Assembly (NCBI GenBank): GCA_945878555.1
Contig: CAMDWI010000002.1
Coordinates: 62,001-126,000, forward strand
DNA from: Klebsiella pneumoniae
GTDB lineage: Bacteria; Pseudomonadota; Gammaproteobacteria; Eutrophobiales; Eutrophobiaceae
Length of the DNA stretch: 64,000 nucleotides
Direction of reading: 5' to 3'
Part shown: piece by piece, positions 1 through 7,489 of the stretch
Layout: each line of letters begins with the position of its first letter
Numbering within the stretch: position 1 is the first letter of the stretch
The notes under the pieces: generated by a model
The model's database searches: none
What the model was told of the DNA's origin: nothing
The model's input: the letters and a program-made list of their open reading frames with translations, nothing else
Translations under genes and position numbers: made by a program

Positions 1-113
1 GTGCCGACGAAGCTGGCGGTGGCGCCGTAGTGGCCTGGGGGCAATGCGTGTTGCTGGTACGCTGTGATTTCTGCGTAGGGGTCGAATGGCAGTTCGCGGA
101 TTTCTATCTTCAC
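1..113 (-). CDS. moaE: Molybdopterin synthase catalytic subunit MoaE (5' part only)
   Basis: MoaE is the large subunit of molybdopterin synthase, which with MoaD converts cyclic pyranopterin monophosphate into molybdopterin in the cytoplasm. The first 37 codons are visible on the minus strand, starting at a GTG at 113 and running off the left edge. The peptide begins VKIEIRELPFDPYAEI and continues to GATASFVG, the usual MoaE N-terminus. The start lies two bases after the moaD stop, so the pair is surely co-transcribed. The assignment rests on the N-terminus and on the moaD neighbour. Catalytic residues lie outside the window. Confidence 0.85.
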   Translation of the reverse strand, partial: MKIEIRELPFDPYAEITAYQQHALPPGHYGATASFVG

Positions 114-115
114 CA

Positions 116-349
116 CTAGCCCCCGGTCACAGCGGGGAAAAAGGCGACTTCATCACCGTCGTTCAGTGTTGCATCCTGGCGGGTGTATTCCATATTGACC
201 GCCATCATCAGGCGCTCGGGCATCGCCTCGCTGCCCCGCGCCCGTTTCCACACATCAGAAACGGTCATGCCCGGTTCCCAGGCGACGGTGTCGCTCGCCC
301 TGCCGTAGCGCTCACGTAACACGGCAAAATATTTGACTGTTATGCTCAT
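116..349 (-). CDS. moaD: Molybdopterin synthase sulfur carrier subunit MoaD
   Basis: MoaD is a small ubiquitin-like protein whose C-terminal thiocarboxylate donates sulfur to the molybdopterin dithiolene. The 77-residue length fits the family, the N-terminus [13 protein letters not shown] is typical, and the protein ends in the required Gly-Gly (VTGG). It lies directly upstream of moaE and divergent from moaC, leaving a 68-bp shared promoter region (350-417). Confidence 0.95.
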   Translation of the reverse strand: MSITVKYFAVLRERYGRASDTVAWEPGMTVSDVWKRARGSEAMPERLMMAVNMEYTRQDATLNDGDEVAFFPAVTGG

Positions 350-417
350 TACCCGTTTACTTGGCCGGTGGATTTGCCCATATTATAGGGTATCCATTGA
401 CTGAGAGCACAACAGAT

Positions 418-909
418 ATGTCCGGATTGACGCATTTTAACAAGCAGGGTGAGGTGTACATGGTCGATGTCGGTGACAAGCCGGCCACACGGCGGGTGGC
501 GATTGCGGAGGGCCGGATCTTGATGCAGCCGGAGACGCTGATGTTGATCCAGCAGGGCGGTCACAAGAAGGGCGATGTGCTTGGTATCGCCCGGATTGCC
601 GGGATCATGGGGGCGAAAAAGACCTCGGAATTAATCCCGCTGTGTCATCCGCTGGCGCTGTCGCATATCGCAATTGATCTGGTGCCGGATGCGACGAGCC
701 ACAGTGTGTTGTGTACGGCGCGGGTCGAGACAACCGATCAGACCGGGGTGGAGATGGAGGCGTTGACGGCGGTGCAAATCAGTCTGCTGACGATCTATGA
801 TATGTGCAAGGCGGTTGATCGCGGCATGACGCTGGGTGAGATTAGGCTGCTCGAAAAGTCCGGTGGTAAATCGGGTCTGTGGCAACGCGGGACGGATAGC
901 CCGGGTTGA
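418..909 (+). CDS. moaC: Cyclic pyranopterin monophosphate synthase MoaC
   Basis: MoaC acts after MoaA in molybdenum cofactor synthesis and makes cyclic pyranopterin monophosphate. The 163-residue protein starts at ATG 418 ([18 protein letters not shown]). Longer in-frame starts near 361 add a tail not found in the family. Diagnostic segments are [37 protein letters not shown] and KSGGKSG. It is divergent from moaDE, so all precursor-to-molybdopterin steps seen here share one intergenic region. A weak promoter-like pair (TTGGCC at 361, TATAGG at 384) lies upstream. Confidence 0.96.
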   Translation: MSGLTHFNKQGEVYMVDVGDKPATRRVAIAEGRILMQPETLMLIQQGGHKKGDVLGIARIAGIMGAKKTSELIPLCHPLALSHIAIDLVPDATSHSVLCTARVETTDQTGVEMEALTAVQISLLTIYDMCKAVDRGMTLGEIRLLEKSGGKSGLWQRGTDSPG

Positions 910-944
910 GGCAAACGACAGGCCGCAGTTAACCGGGGTTCGGG

Positions 945-1331
945 TTAATCGTATTTGATGTAGGTATACCGATCATCGTCCGGTGTACCCTCAAGAACCG
1001 AGCGACTGTCTGCCCCCGGTTGCCAGCTGATCAGTGCCTCGATTTTTCTGGCCAGTTCAAAGTCCTTGTCGGTGATACCGTGGGCAGAATGCGTCTGTAA
1101 TTTGACCAGCACATGCCCGTAGCTGAGCTCTATCTCGGGATGGTGCCAGGCGGCTTCGGCGAGATGGCCTATCGCATTGACGACCATCAGTGAGGCCTTC
1201 CAGCCGCCGGTTTTATAGCGGCGCTGGATATGTCCGGCTTCCGGGAACCAGCGTGGTAGCTCTGCCTGCAGACGTGCGCGGACGGTGGCCTCGTCATAGA
1301 CCTGTTCAATGTTCGTGGTGGGTGTGGTCAT
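945..1331 (-). CDS. Pterin-4a-carbinolamine dehydratase
   Basis: The 128-residue protein carries the family motif in the segment AAWHHPEIELSYGHVLVKL, followed by HSAHGITDKD, with the conserved His-His-Pro and the downstream His and Asp. The enzyme dehydrates 4a-hydroxytetrahydropterins, and bacterial members have also been linked to molybdopterin and folate metabolism. Its first 26 bases overlap the 3' end of folP, which implies translational coupling. No phenylalanine hydroxylase gene is visible, so a role in pterin repair or folate and molybdopterin chemistry is more likely than aromatic hydroxylation, but that is inference. The 35 bp between it and the convergent moaC hold a weak inverted repeat (TTAACC/GGTTAA). 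Confidence 0.9.
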   Translation of the reverse strand: MTTPTTNIEQVYDEATVRARLQAELPRWFPEAGHIQRRYKTGGWKASLMVVNAIGHLAEAAWHHPEIELSYGHVLVKLQTHSAHGITDKDFELARKIEALISWQPGADSRSVLEGTPDDDRYTYIKYD

Positions 1332-2157
1332 GGTGGTGTCTCCCCTGCATTATCCGCCAGGTCACATCGGCGGCCTGGCGATTGGCGCCTACATCATGTA
1401 CCCGAAACAGACTGACACCGGCCAGCACACCAAGTGCCGTGGTGGCACAGGTGGCACCAACCAGATCGGAGGCCAAAGCTGCCTCACAAATTGTGCCCAG
1501 AAACCGCTTGCGGCTGGCACCGAGCATGACCGGGTAACCGGTGTCGGTCAACCGGTGCAGATTATTGAGCAGCTGGATATTGTGTTCGAGTGTCTTGCCA
1601 AAGCCGATACCGGGGTCAATGATGATCTGTTCCTCTGCGACCCCTGCCCGCATGGCCTCATTCGCACGTTCGAGTAAAAAGGCACGGACCTCTTCGACCA
1701 CATCGGCATAGATCGGGTTCTGTTGCATCGTTGCCGGGCTGCCCTGCATGTGCATCAGAATTATTGGCAGTTTCCGATCGGCTGCCAGCCGGAACAGTTC
1801 AGGGTCATCCCTTCCGGCAGATACGTCATTGATGATGGACGCACCGGCGTTGACCGCGGCCTCGGCCACACTGGCCCGTGTTGTGTCTATACTGAGGTTG
1901 ATGTTAGTGGACGAACGATCGATGATGCCGTGGATAACCGGCAGCACGCGTTCAATCTGGATATTTGCGGGCAAGCGGGTTGCACCAGGGCGGGTCGATT
2001 CACCACCGACATCCAGTATATCGGCGCCCTGCTCTGACATTTGTAGACCGTGATGGATGGCAGCCTCAATGTCAGTCCAGGACCCGCCGTCCGAAAAACT
2101 GTCCGGCGTCACGTTGAGGATACCCATAATCAGCGGGCGCCATCCGGGGGGTGTCAT
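1306..2157 (-). CDS. folP: Dihydropteroate synthase
   Basis: FolP condenses p-aminobenzoate with dihydropterin pyrophosphate to give dihydropteroate, the sulfonamide-sensitive step of folate synthesis. The 283-residue protein starts at ATG 2157 (MTPPGWRPLIMGILNVTPDS). That start overlaps the stop of the upstream peptidase gene as ATGA and fits the usual length. A longer frame upstream has no family similarity. Conserved blocks are LIMGILNVTPDSFSDGG, DILDVGGESTRPGA, IINDVSAG, DPGIGFGKT and LGASRKRFLG. The C-terminus is His-rich (GRHHHDHTHHEH), an oddity that may simply reflect the overlap with the next gene. Confidence 0.96.
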   Translation of the reverse strand: MTPPGWRPLIMGILNVTPDSFSDGGSWTDIEAAIHHGLQMSEQGADILDVGGESTRPGATRLPANIQIERVLPVIHGIIDRSSTNINLSIDTTRASVAEAAVNAGASIINDVSAGRDDPELFRLAADRKLPIILMHMQGSPATMQQNPIYADVVEEVRAFLLERANEAMRAGVAEEQIIIDPGIGFGKTLEHNIQLLNNLHRLTDTGYPVMLGASRKRFLGTICEAALASDLVGATCATTALGVLAGVSLFRVHDVGANRQAADVTWRIMQGRHHHDHTHHEH

Positions 2158-3107
2158 CGTGTCAATCTCGTGGCCAGTGTATTTGTGGCTGTTACCAGTG
2201 CGTCTATCATGACCGCTTCGCTGGCCAGGTGTCCACCCTCCCGCACAATGACCAGCTCCGAGCTGGGCAAGGCCTGATGCAGCTGCCAGGCGGCATCGAG
2301 TGTACACGTCAGGTCGCGCCTGCCATGAATGATGATGGTCGGTACCCGTGGGATCGAGTCGGCGCGGCTGAGTATCTGGTTTTCCACTATAAAATAATCA
2401 TGGTAAGCATAGTGGGTCTCGATCCGGATCTCGTTCACCAGGCGCACAGGATCGGCCGCCGGATTGAAACCGCTCGGGTTCAGCATCCAGGCGACGATAG
2501 TAGAGGTCCAGTCTGCCCAATGGCTGGCCGCCGTGATGGCGAGCGCCTCATCACCCGCATTCATACATTGATAGTAGGCCGCTATCAGATCCTGTTGCTG
2601 TGCGCCGGGAATAAAACGGCGGAACTTGTCCCAGGCATCCGGAAACAGACGGTTTACCCCGTCGCTAAAGAACCAGTCGCGATCAAATCGACGTGCCAGG
2701 AACACACCGCGCAGGACCAGACCGCGCACCCGTTGCGGGTATTGCTGCGCATATAACAGCCCGAGCGTGGCTCCCCAGGAGCCGCCGAAAACGAGCCAGC
2801 TGTCGATACCTAGATGTAGTCTTATCTGTTCCATGTCGAGCAGCAGGTCGGTGGTTGTATTCTGACGAGTCTCGCCTGCGGGGCTCGAACGGTTACATCC
2901 GCGTTGATCAAAATTGATGATGCGATAAACGGCCGGGTCAAAATAACGGCGGTGGTTTTCATTACTGCCCGCACCGGGGCCGCCGTGCAGGAACACGACA
3001 GGTATACCGGCGGGATTGCCGCTCTGCTCCACATGCAGCAGATGCAATGGGTCGACCTGCAGCTGAATCTGTGAGTATGGTTCGATAACCGGATACAGTG
3101 TCAGCAT
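2154..3107 (-). CDS. pip: Proline iminopeptidase (alpha/beta hydrolase, family S33)
   Basis: The enzyme removes N-terminal proline from peptides. The 317-residue form starts at ATG 3107, seven bases inside the end of the upstream HTH gene, and matches the family length. An alternative ATG lies at 3125. The oxyanion segment HGGPGAGSN lies near residues 41-49, the nucleophile elbow GGSWGA puts Ser at about 110, and the acid and histidine lie in GRRDLTCT and EGGHLASE. The canonical ending is closer to AGHS, so the histidine neighbourhood is slightly divergent. Its position between a regulator and folP is not obviously functional and may only reflect co-transcription. Confidence 0.9.
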   Translation of the reverse strand: MLTLYPVIEPYSQIQLQVDPLHLLHVEQSGNPAGIPVVFLHGGPGAGSNENHRRYFDPAVYRIINFDQRGCNRSSPAGETRQNTTTDLLLDMEQIRLHLGIDSWLVFGGSWGATLGLLYAQQYPQRVRGLVLRGVFLARRFDRDWFFSDGVNRLFPDAWDKFRRFIPGAQQQDLIAAYYQCMNAGDEALAITAASHWADWTSTIVAWMLNPSGFNPAADPVRLVNEIRIETHYAYHDYFIVENQILSRADSIPRVPTIIIHGRRDLTCTLDAAWQLHQALPSSELVIVREGGHLASEAVMIDALVTATNTLATRLTR

Positions 3108-3340
3108 CCGCCATCTGCCCGACATGTCGCTCTCGTCGCCAGTTGACGCAACTCGGCCACATTGGCGACCCCCAGTTTCAGACGGAGGGTCTTGCTGGTC
3201 TCGGCCACCTCGCCATAGCTGATGGACAGGCGTTTGGCAATCTCGCTGGTGTTCATGCCGGCAATCAGGAACCCGGCGATTTCACGCTCGCTCGCTGACA
3301 GACTATCCAGCAGGGTTGTAAGACCGGGTTTGTCTGCCAT
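3101..3340 (-). CDS. Small LuxR/GerE-type helix-turn-helix protein
   Basis: This 79-residue protein consists almost only of a GerE-type DNA-binding domain: LSASEREIAGFLIAGMNTSE, then IAKRLSISYGEVAETSKTLR and LKLGVANVAELRQL. There is no receiver or ligand-binding domain. It starts 13 bases after the stop of the response-regulator/kinase fusion and its end overlaps the pip start, so the three are probably one transcript. A likely role is as the DNA-binding output of the upstream kinase, perhaps controlled by phosphorylation. That link is inferred from position only. Confidence 0.8.
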   Translation of the reverse strand: MADKPGLTTLLDSLSASEREIAGFLIAGMNTSEIAKRLSISYGEVAETSKTLRLKLGVANVAELRQLATRATCRADGGC

Positions 3341-3353
3341 TGGCCGGTGCGGG

Positions 3354-4619
3354 TCAGTTGAAGTCGCGCTCGGCCTGTTCGAGGTCCGCTATCAGCTCTG
3401 ACGCCGACTGGTATCGATCATCCGGATGTTTGGCCAGTGTCTTGCTGACGATGTGCTGGTACTTTCTTAATTCGGCGGGTAATAGCGGGATCTCGGCATG
3501 GACATGCTGGTAGATCAGCGCTGCCGGTGTCATCGCGGTATAGGGCTTGTCGCCGGTCAGCAATTCAAACAACAGTATACCGGCGCTGTAGATATCCGAG
3601 CGATAGTCGATCAAGCCGCCTTCACCCTGCTCCGGACTCATATAATGTGGAGTACCCAGCACCTGGCCAATGGTTGTGAGCGTGTTTGCCTCTTCTATTT
3701 TCTTGGAGATACCGAAGTCGGCCAGCGCCAGACTGTCATCGCCACGAAACATGATATTGGCCGGTTTCAGGTCACGATGGACCACGCCGATGTTATGGAT
3801 GGCCTGCAATCCATAGCTGATGTGGATCATGTAGTTGAACGCTATCGCCGGTGACGGTCTGAATTCCATGCGCTGTTTCAGGTCGCCACGCGAGAAAAAC
3901 TCCATCGCAATAAATCCATAATTATTGGTCACACCATGTTCATGGATCTTGACCACAAACGGACTGTTCAGGCCCTCGATTAACTCGGCCTCCTGGATAA
4001 AACGTCTGATCAGTTTCTGATCATCGACCCGGGTCAGGTCAAGGATCTTGAGGACGACCGACAGGTTGTCACTGGTGCGCTCCGCGAGATACACACTCGA
4101 CATGCCACCCTGCCCAATCAGACGGACAAATTTATAACCGACACTGAAATCATTGTCTGGCAGGCGGTTTTTTTGCTGGTGGATCTTGCGGATGATCTGG
4201 GTAGCGTCATTCAGGATCTCCTGCTGTTGCTCCTCCGCCTCGTCGGAATATTCGAGCGCGTCCATGATCAGTTGACCGAGCCGTTTGGGGGAAACGTCCT
4301 TCTTGTTGATATATTCGGCGGCCCCGAGCTTGACCGCCTTTACAGCGACGTATTCATCACCCTCAGCGGTCAACACGATGGTGGGCGGAAACCCGGGTTT
4401 CTTGCGAAACATCCGCAACCATTCCAGACCATCCTCGTGTTCACCAAGTTTGTAATCGAGCAGCAGGACATCGTAGCGGGACCAGTCATAATTCTCCGGT
4501 GGCCGGCCCAGCAGGTCAAACTGATATTCCTCGACTACCGCGTCCTTTATCTCTTTCTTGAGATAAACCCGCAATAAGGCGCGAAAATCCTCGGAATCGT
4601 CAATTATCAGTATCTTCAT
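3354..4619 (-). CDS. Response-regulator receiver fused to a serine/threonine protein kinase
   Basis: The 421-residue protein starts at ATG 4619 (MKILIIDDSEDF). A start ten codons earlier is possible. Residues 1-120 are a receiver domain with acidic pair D7-D8, phospho-acceptor D55 (LLLDYK), T84 and a Lys near 106. Residues 125-155 are a charged linker. Residues 160-415 are a Hanks-type kinase with glycine loop GQGGMSSV (169-176), Lys191, HRDLKPAN (281-288), DFG (301-303) and a SPE motif in place of APE (328-330). No transmembrane segment is seen, so it is cytoplasmic. It would let a histidine-kinase signal control Ser/Thr phosphorylation. Its partner kinase and substrates are unknown. Confidence 0.93.
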   Translation of the reverse strand: MKILIIDDSEDFRALLRVYLKKEIKDAVVEEYQFDLLGRPPENYDWSRYDVLLLDYKLGEHEDGLEWLRMFRKKPGFPPTIVLTAEGDEYVAVKAVKLGAAEYINKKDVSPKRLGQLIMDALEYSDEAEEQQQEILNDATQIIRKIHQQKNRLPDNDFSVGYKFVRLIGQGGMSSVYLAERTSDNLSVVLKILDLTRVDDQKLIRRFIQEAELIEGLNSPFVVKIHEHGVTNNYGFIAMEFFSRGDLKQRMEFRPSPAIAFNYMIHISYGLQAIHNIGVVHRDLKPANIMFRGDDSLALADFGISKKIEEANTLTTIGQVLGTPHYMSPEQGEGGLIDYRSDIYSAGILLFELLTGDKPYTAMTPAALIYQHVHAEIPLLPAELRKYQHIVSKTLAKHPDDRYQSASELIADLEQAERDFN

Positions 4620-4837
4620 GATGGCCTGTGAGCTGTTAAGCAGTAACATGTTGTCACTGATGGTGGAATTATAAAGTAAGCTGCCGGTTGAGTCTAAAAA
4701 ACACGCTTTTTATATACATCGAAACTATCCTGCCGGGTCCCGGTCTGTTGGTTTGAAATTCTGCTTGTAATCAGCGGCTTATTAATTTAATTTGCCTTCC
4801 CGATCAGACGGGTGGCTGCGTCAAATCAGGGACGTGG

Positions 4838-4843
4838 TACAAT
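4838..4843 (+). promoter_or_regulatory. Probable -10 element of the tRNA-Thr promoter
   Basis: GGTACAATCTAGCC contains TACAAT, a near-consensus -10 hexamer, 34 bases upstream of the tRNA. No good -35 hexamer lies at the usual 17-bp distance. The rest of the 257-bp gap (4620-4876) must also hold the promoter of the kinase operon, for which I see no clear match. Confidence 0.4.
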
Positions 4844-4876
4844 CTAGCCTGTCAGTTGTGATTTTTATGTGAAAAT

Positions 4877-4951
4877 GCCGGAATAGCTCAGTGGTAGAGC
4901 AACCGCCTTGTAAGCGGTAGGTCGTGAGTTCAAATCCCACTTTCGGCACCA
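4877..4951 (+). tRNA. tRNA-Thr (anticodon TGT)
   Basis: The 75-nt sequence folds as a cloverleaf. The acceptor stem is GCCGGAA with TTTCGGC, the D arm GCTC with GAGC, the anticodon stem ACCGC with GCGGT around loop CTTGTAA (anticodon TGT), and the T loop TTCAAAT. An A-C mismatch sits in the T stem. The CCA end is encoded. The gene is intact and its 3' half is the left attachment repeat of the genomic island. Confidence 0.96.
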
Positions 4952-4954
4952 ATT
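4903..4954 (+). repeat. attL: 3' half of tRNA-Thr, 52-bp direct repeat
   Basis: The 52 bases from the anticodon stem through CCA plus AATT recur without mismatch at 25329-25380. Tyrosine integrases of islands and phages use such tRNA 3' halves as attachment cores and leave the tRNA intact at one end. Confidence 0.93.
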
Positions 4955-5006
4955 AAATCAATTAGTTAGAGCATTTCTTGCTTTTCGGGCACCCCTGAAA
5001 ATAGTT

Positions 5007-5030
5007 TTTGCTGTCAGTAGTGCTGTCAGT
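5007..5030. repeat. 24-bp end repeat, left copy (candidate integrase arm site)
   Basis: A 24-bp sequence containing two direct copies of TGCTGTCAGT, 11 bp apart, lies 52 bp inside attL. The identical 24 bp recur in the same orientation at 25180-25203, 125 bp inside attR. Paired short direct repeats at both ends are what arm-type integrase binding sites look like. Function is inferred. Confidence 0.7.
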
Positions 5031-5439
5031 AATGATTCAGGTGCCTCCTCACCGCCGAAATATTTACTTACATCAATTTTCACACGACACACCGTCACGA
5101 TCACCATCTAACCAAGTCCATGACTATTGAGATAGAACCTTGCCTGATGTCAAGTCTGGACATCCTCTTACCGTCACAGGAAATACCATTGGGCTATATG
5201 GGAATAGTAGGAAAACAAAAACGCCCTCTTTCGAGGGCGGCCATATCTGTCCGGGTATCAGCCTGGGCCATACCTTGTTATCAGATATTAACAGGGTAAG
5301 AATATCAGCTATATTTAATCTGAATATCCCCTAAATGGGGTAAATATATATATAACAAAGGTAGTTCTAAGTTTTTGAAATTTATCGGTAATATCAATGT
5401 CTTTGAACCATTAGAAAATTAGGACTATCTTATTACGAG
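5031..5439. other. AT-rich left-end region without a convincing gene
   Basis: About 400 bp with no supported coding sequence. One open frame of 64 codons (5140-5334, plus) lies across the strong minus-strand terminator at 5211-5239 and has no family resemblance, so I do not call it. The rest is AT-rich and would be the 3' part of the transcript coming from the DUF3800 gene. Confidence 0.6.
5211..5239 (-). terminator. Rho-independent terminator for the leftward transcript
   Basis: On the minus strand a perfect 7-bp stem (CGCCCTC with GAGGGCG, 4-base loop) is followed at once by TTTTTGTTTTC. It lies 313 bases beyond the DUF3800 stop, so the leftward transcript would have a long structured 3' untranslated region. 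Confidence 0.85.
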
Positions 5440-5548
5440 TCCATTCCGCAAGGCTGACCTGAGCAGGCAGTACGCCGGCTAGTAGTCTGCGACGCGTGGC
5501 GCTGAGGGGACGCCAATGAGAGCCGAACTGAGCCACGCGTGGAATGGA
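5440..5548. other. Structured element of unknown class downstream of the DUF3800 gene
   Basis: A 109-bp segment, clearly GC-richer than its surroundings, is closed by an inverted repeat: 5440-5449 pairs with 5539-5548 over 10 bp with one G-T pair. Inside, GCGTGGC (5494-5500) pairs with GCCACGC (5532-5538), and alternatives such as TGGCG with CGCCA exist. It begins four bases after the DUF3800 stop on the minus strand. It could be a 3'-UTR or independent small RNA, a recombination site, or a MITE-like insertion with short terminal repeats. No integron attC boxes and no reverse transcriptase were seen. Confidence 0.5.
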
Positions 5549-5551
5549 TGC

Positions 5552-6358
5552 TTAAAAAAATACATTAAGCCAATCAAATTCAGGCGCAGATTCAGAGAGT
5601 TTGACAGCTTCTGGTGGCCAGATTTTAATACCGTTACCTTCTATATCGTCGTCAGCATATTTATAGAATATCTTTTTTAATTCTCGAATTGATCGATCAT
5701 CTGTTACCCCTTTGAGCGGATGGTCCACGGTTCTTAAATCATATTTATCTACCGCAATTCTTGTTGCGCCAGCGACCGCATCGGCCAGATGACAACCTGG
5801 GGAGGCGTTATGTTTACAGGTGGTGATTAAACTAAGATCGATAACGTCCCAATTTATATAATTATTATTTCCAGATAATTTTAACCACTCTAAATAACTT
5901 ATAAAATCTTCATATTTGAACCATCTACGCTCTGATAGGACGATATGAACTTTGCCGTTTCCAGCGTCAGAAAATCGCCTAGAATCTCGACATAAAGCTG
6001 ATATTCTTTCTAGCAGGAATTTGCCGGTAAAATGATATAGTTTGACTGGCTCAGATTGAGCATTAGGGATAGGGTTGCTGGGCTTATGCATTAATATGCT
6101 TATAGCCCTTACTGGTTTAGTAGCTATAATCCTACTAAATAGAACTTTCCTTTTTTCTTTTAAATCTTTAAAACTAAACGTCCAATTATTATCTTTACCA
6201 ATGGCAGCCCTAAACTCATTAACTGCACTGCAAGCAGAAGCATCATTCTCTACCCGGACTACTACGGCTGATAGTATAAACCAATCCGTAGCCCCGGTTT
6301 CAACGTTTCCGGCCTCATGCCCAGATTCATCAATATAGGCAACAAAACTAGGAGCCAT
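5552..6358 (-). CDS. DUF3800-family protein
   Basis: The 268-residue protein has the DUF3800 signature YIDESG at residues 8-13 and the C-terminal conserved segment CHLADAVAGATRIAVD. The family is widespread on mobile elements and the conserved acidic residues suggest an RNase H-like nuclease fold, but no activity is established as far as I know. No signal peptide or membrane segment is seen. The gene is noticeably AT-rich compared with the chromosomal genes, which fits horizontal origin. Its 3' end leads into the structured element and terminator at 5548-5211. A defence-type role is possible from family distribution but not shown by the sequence. Confidence 0.8.
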   Translation of the reverse strand: MAPSFVAYIDESGHEAGNVETGATDWFILSAVVVRVENDASACSAVNEFRAAIGKDNNWTFSFKDLKEKRKVLFSRIIATKPVRAISILMHKPSNPIPNAQSEPVKLYHFTGKFLLERISALCRDSRRFSDAGNGKVHIVLSERRWFKYEDFISYLEWLKLSGNNNYINWDVIDLSLITTCKHNASPGCHLADAVAGATRIAVDKYDLRTVDHPLKGVTDDRSIRELKKIFYKYADDDIEGNGIKIWPPEAVKLSESAPEFDWLNVFF

Positions 6359-6478
6359 AAGAAAGATATTCCACCAGAGAAGAATAAGGATTTTAACGAT
6401 ACGTTAAAGCGTATGCTAAATACTTCGCCCACACCATTTACTAAGCCGCCAATCAAGACGGCGAAGAAAAAGAAATAA
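6317..6478 (+). CDS. Small Lys/Pro-rich hypothetical protein (53 codons)
   Basis: This short frame ends in DFNDTLKRMLNTSPTPFTKP followed by a lysine-rich tail (KTAKKKK). An acidic-hydrophobic helix plus Thr-Pro-Pro and Lys tail recurs in many short environmental bacterial proteins, which is why I list it. The only upstream ATG (6317) lies inside the start of the divergent DUF3800 gene, so the true start is uncertain and there is no good ribosome binding site. Function unknown. Confidence 0.35.
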   Translation: MPRFINIGNKTRSHKKDIPPEKNKDFNDTLKRMLNTSPTPFTKPPIKTAKKKK

Positions 6479-6481
6479 TAC

Positions 6482-6631
6482 TTATTTTTTTGGTGGTTTC
6501 TTTGGCTCAGGGTGGATTTTCATATTGTCTTTAATAGTGGTTTTAGGATGCTTTTTTGCATATTCCTCTGTAACAAAATGACCTTTATCAGCGTCTCTAA
6601 AACGTATAATAGTTTTGTGCTTAACGACCAT
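6482..6631 (-). CDS. Small basic hypothetical protein (49 aa)
   Basis: ATG 6631 is preceded by GGAGGAG with a 5-base spacer, which decides the start over an upstream in-frame ATG at 6682. The product, beginning MVVKHKTIIRFRDADKGHFV, continues TEEYAKKHPKTT and ends in a Lys/Pro tail. The pattern of an Arg-Asp-x-x-x-Gly-x-Phe-Val segment followed by YAKxxPxTT is common in short proteins of phages and integrative elements. Function unknown. Confidence 0.65.
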   Translation of the reverse strand: MVVKHKTIIRFRDADKGHFVTEEYAKKHPKTTIKDNMKIHPEPKKPPKK

Positions 6632-6659
6632 GCTAACTCCTCCCGTATCAAACATCGTG

Positions 6660-6815
6660 ATGTTCAAGAAAAAGGATGCCACTGATCCGGCTGAACGGCA
6701 TGTTTGGGCTTGTGGATGTGGCAGCCCTAACTTCTGGTTATACGCAGACGGCTACGTTAAATGCGCCGAGTGCAGCTTATTTTCCGAGACGATGCGCTGT
6801 TATATAGCCAATTAG
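6660..6815 (+). CDS. Small zinc-ribbon-like protein (51 aa)
   Basis: The peptide contains WACGCGSPNFWLYADGYVKC and AECSLFSE, giving C-x-C and C-x2-C pairs about 17 residues apart around an aromatic/Asp-Gly turn. This is the layout of small treble-clef or zinc-ribbon proteins found in phages and islands. Start taken at ATG 6660, because earlier codons add a tail without similarity. The gene is divergent from the 49-aa gene and overlaps nothing else. Role unknown, possibly nucleic-acid binding. Confidence 0.6.
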   Translation: MFKKKDATDPAERHVWACGCGSPNFWLYADGYVKCAECSLFSETMRCYIAN

Positions 6816-6824
6816 TCTTTCCCG

Positions 6825-7301
6825 TCAATCCAGTTTTTGTAAGCAATAAACCTTGTTTTCGTAACCGGCCTGCATCTTAGGTTCACCCAAGCGGCGAGTC
6901 TTGCGACCTATAAAGGTTTCATCTATTTCAACCTTGGAGCCTGAGCCACCCATAAGGCCAGGGTTTCCTTCGCGCATAGCTTCACGGATACGGTGACACA
7001 TGAACCAAGCAGTCTTATAAGTGACGCCCAAGGTACGCTCAATCTGTTTAGCACTGATACCCTTCTTAGAACTGGACATCAGGTATGTAGCTGATAACCA
7101 CTTGTGAAGGGGTATTTTGGATCTCTCAAAAACCGTGCCTACAGTAACAGTGAATTGCTTCGAGCAATCATTGCAATGATACAGGCCCTTACGAACCTCT
7201 TTTTCTTCGTTTGCCTTGACCGGATAGATGCGACCTACACAGCCACAATGAGGGCAAACTGGACCGTCAGGCCACCGCTGACCTTCTAGGTAAGTCCGGG
7301 C
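6825..7301 (-). pseudogene. IS1595-family (ISXO2-like) transposase fragment
   Basis: On the minus strand an open frame encodes ARTYLEGQRWPDGPVCPHCG, a second CxxC (YHCNDCSKQFTVTVGTVFER), IPLHKWLSATYLMSSSKKGI and TYKTAWFMCHRIREAM, then the start of the DDE domain with VEIDETFIGRK. These are the zinc-finger and helix-turn-helix parts of ISXO2-type transposases. The frame breaks off after GYENK at about 6850, so most of the catalytic domain is gone. The N-terminus is cut at 7302, where an IS21-like end begins. It is a dead relic. Confidence 0.85.
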
Positions 7302-7463
7302 TGTTGATTTGCATTTAAATCTGATCCGGTATTTGCATCCAAATTTAAGCCGCTACTTTACTACCCTTAAATAGAGGTACTGGAAAATAGGCTCTAATAT
7401 TATGGGGCAATATTCAATGCAAATTGTCCCGCCAACTGGATCACTATTGGGTGCAATTCAACA
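7302..7463. mobile_element. IS21-like end pair, internally deleted relic (left copy)
   Basis: The segment starts TGTTGATTTGCAT and ends with its imperfect complement (GTGCAATTCAACA). Each end holds two spaced repeats of a TTTGCAT/GATCC-type motif, like the multiple terminal repeats of IS21-family elements. No istA or istB lies between. It begins exactly where the IS1595 transposase fragment stops. No target duplication was found. A similar relic at 16768-16990 lies in the same orientation on the far side of the restriction cassette. Confidence 0.6.
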
Positions 7464-7489
7464 AATGCACCAATATCCGATTGGCCAAT

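Noticed and set aside
5140-5334. 64-codon open frame on the plus strand
   Set aside because: It runs through the strong minus-strand terminator, has no ribosome site and no family resemblance.
5440-5548. Retron RNA or integron attC site
   Set aside because: No reverse transcriptase or integron integrase nearby and no attC core boxes (GTTRRRY), so only called as a structured element.
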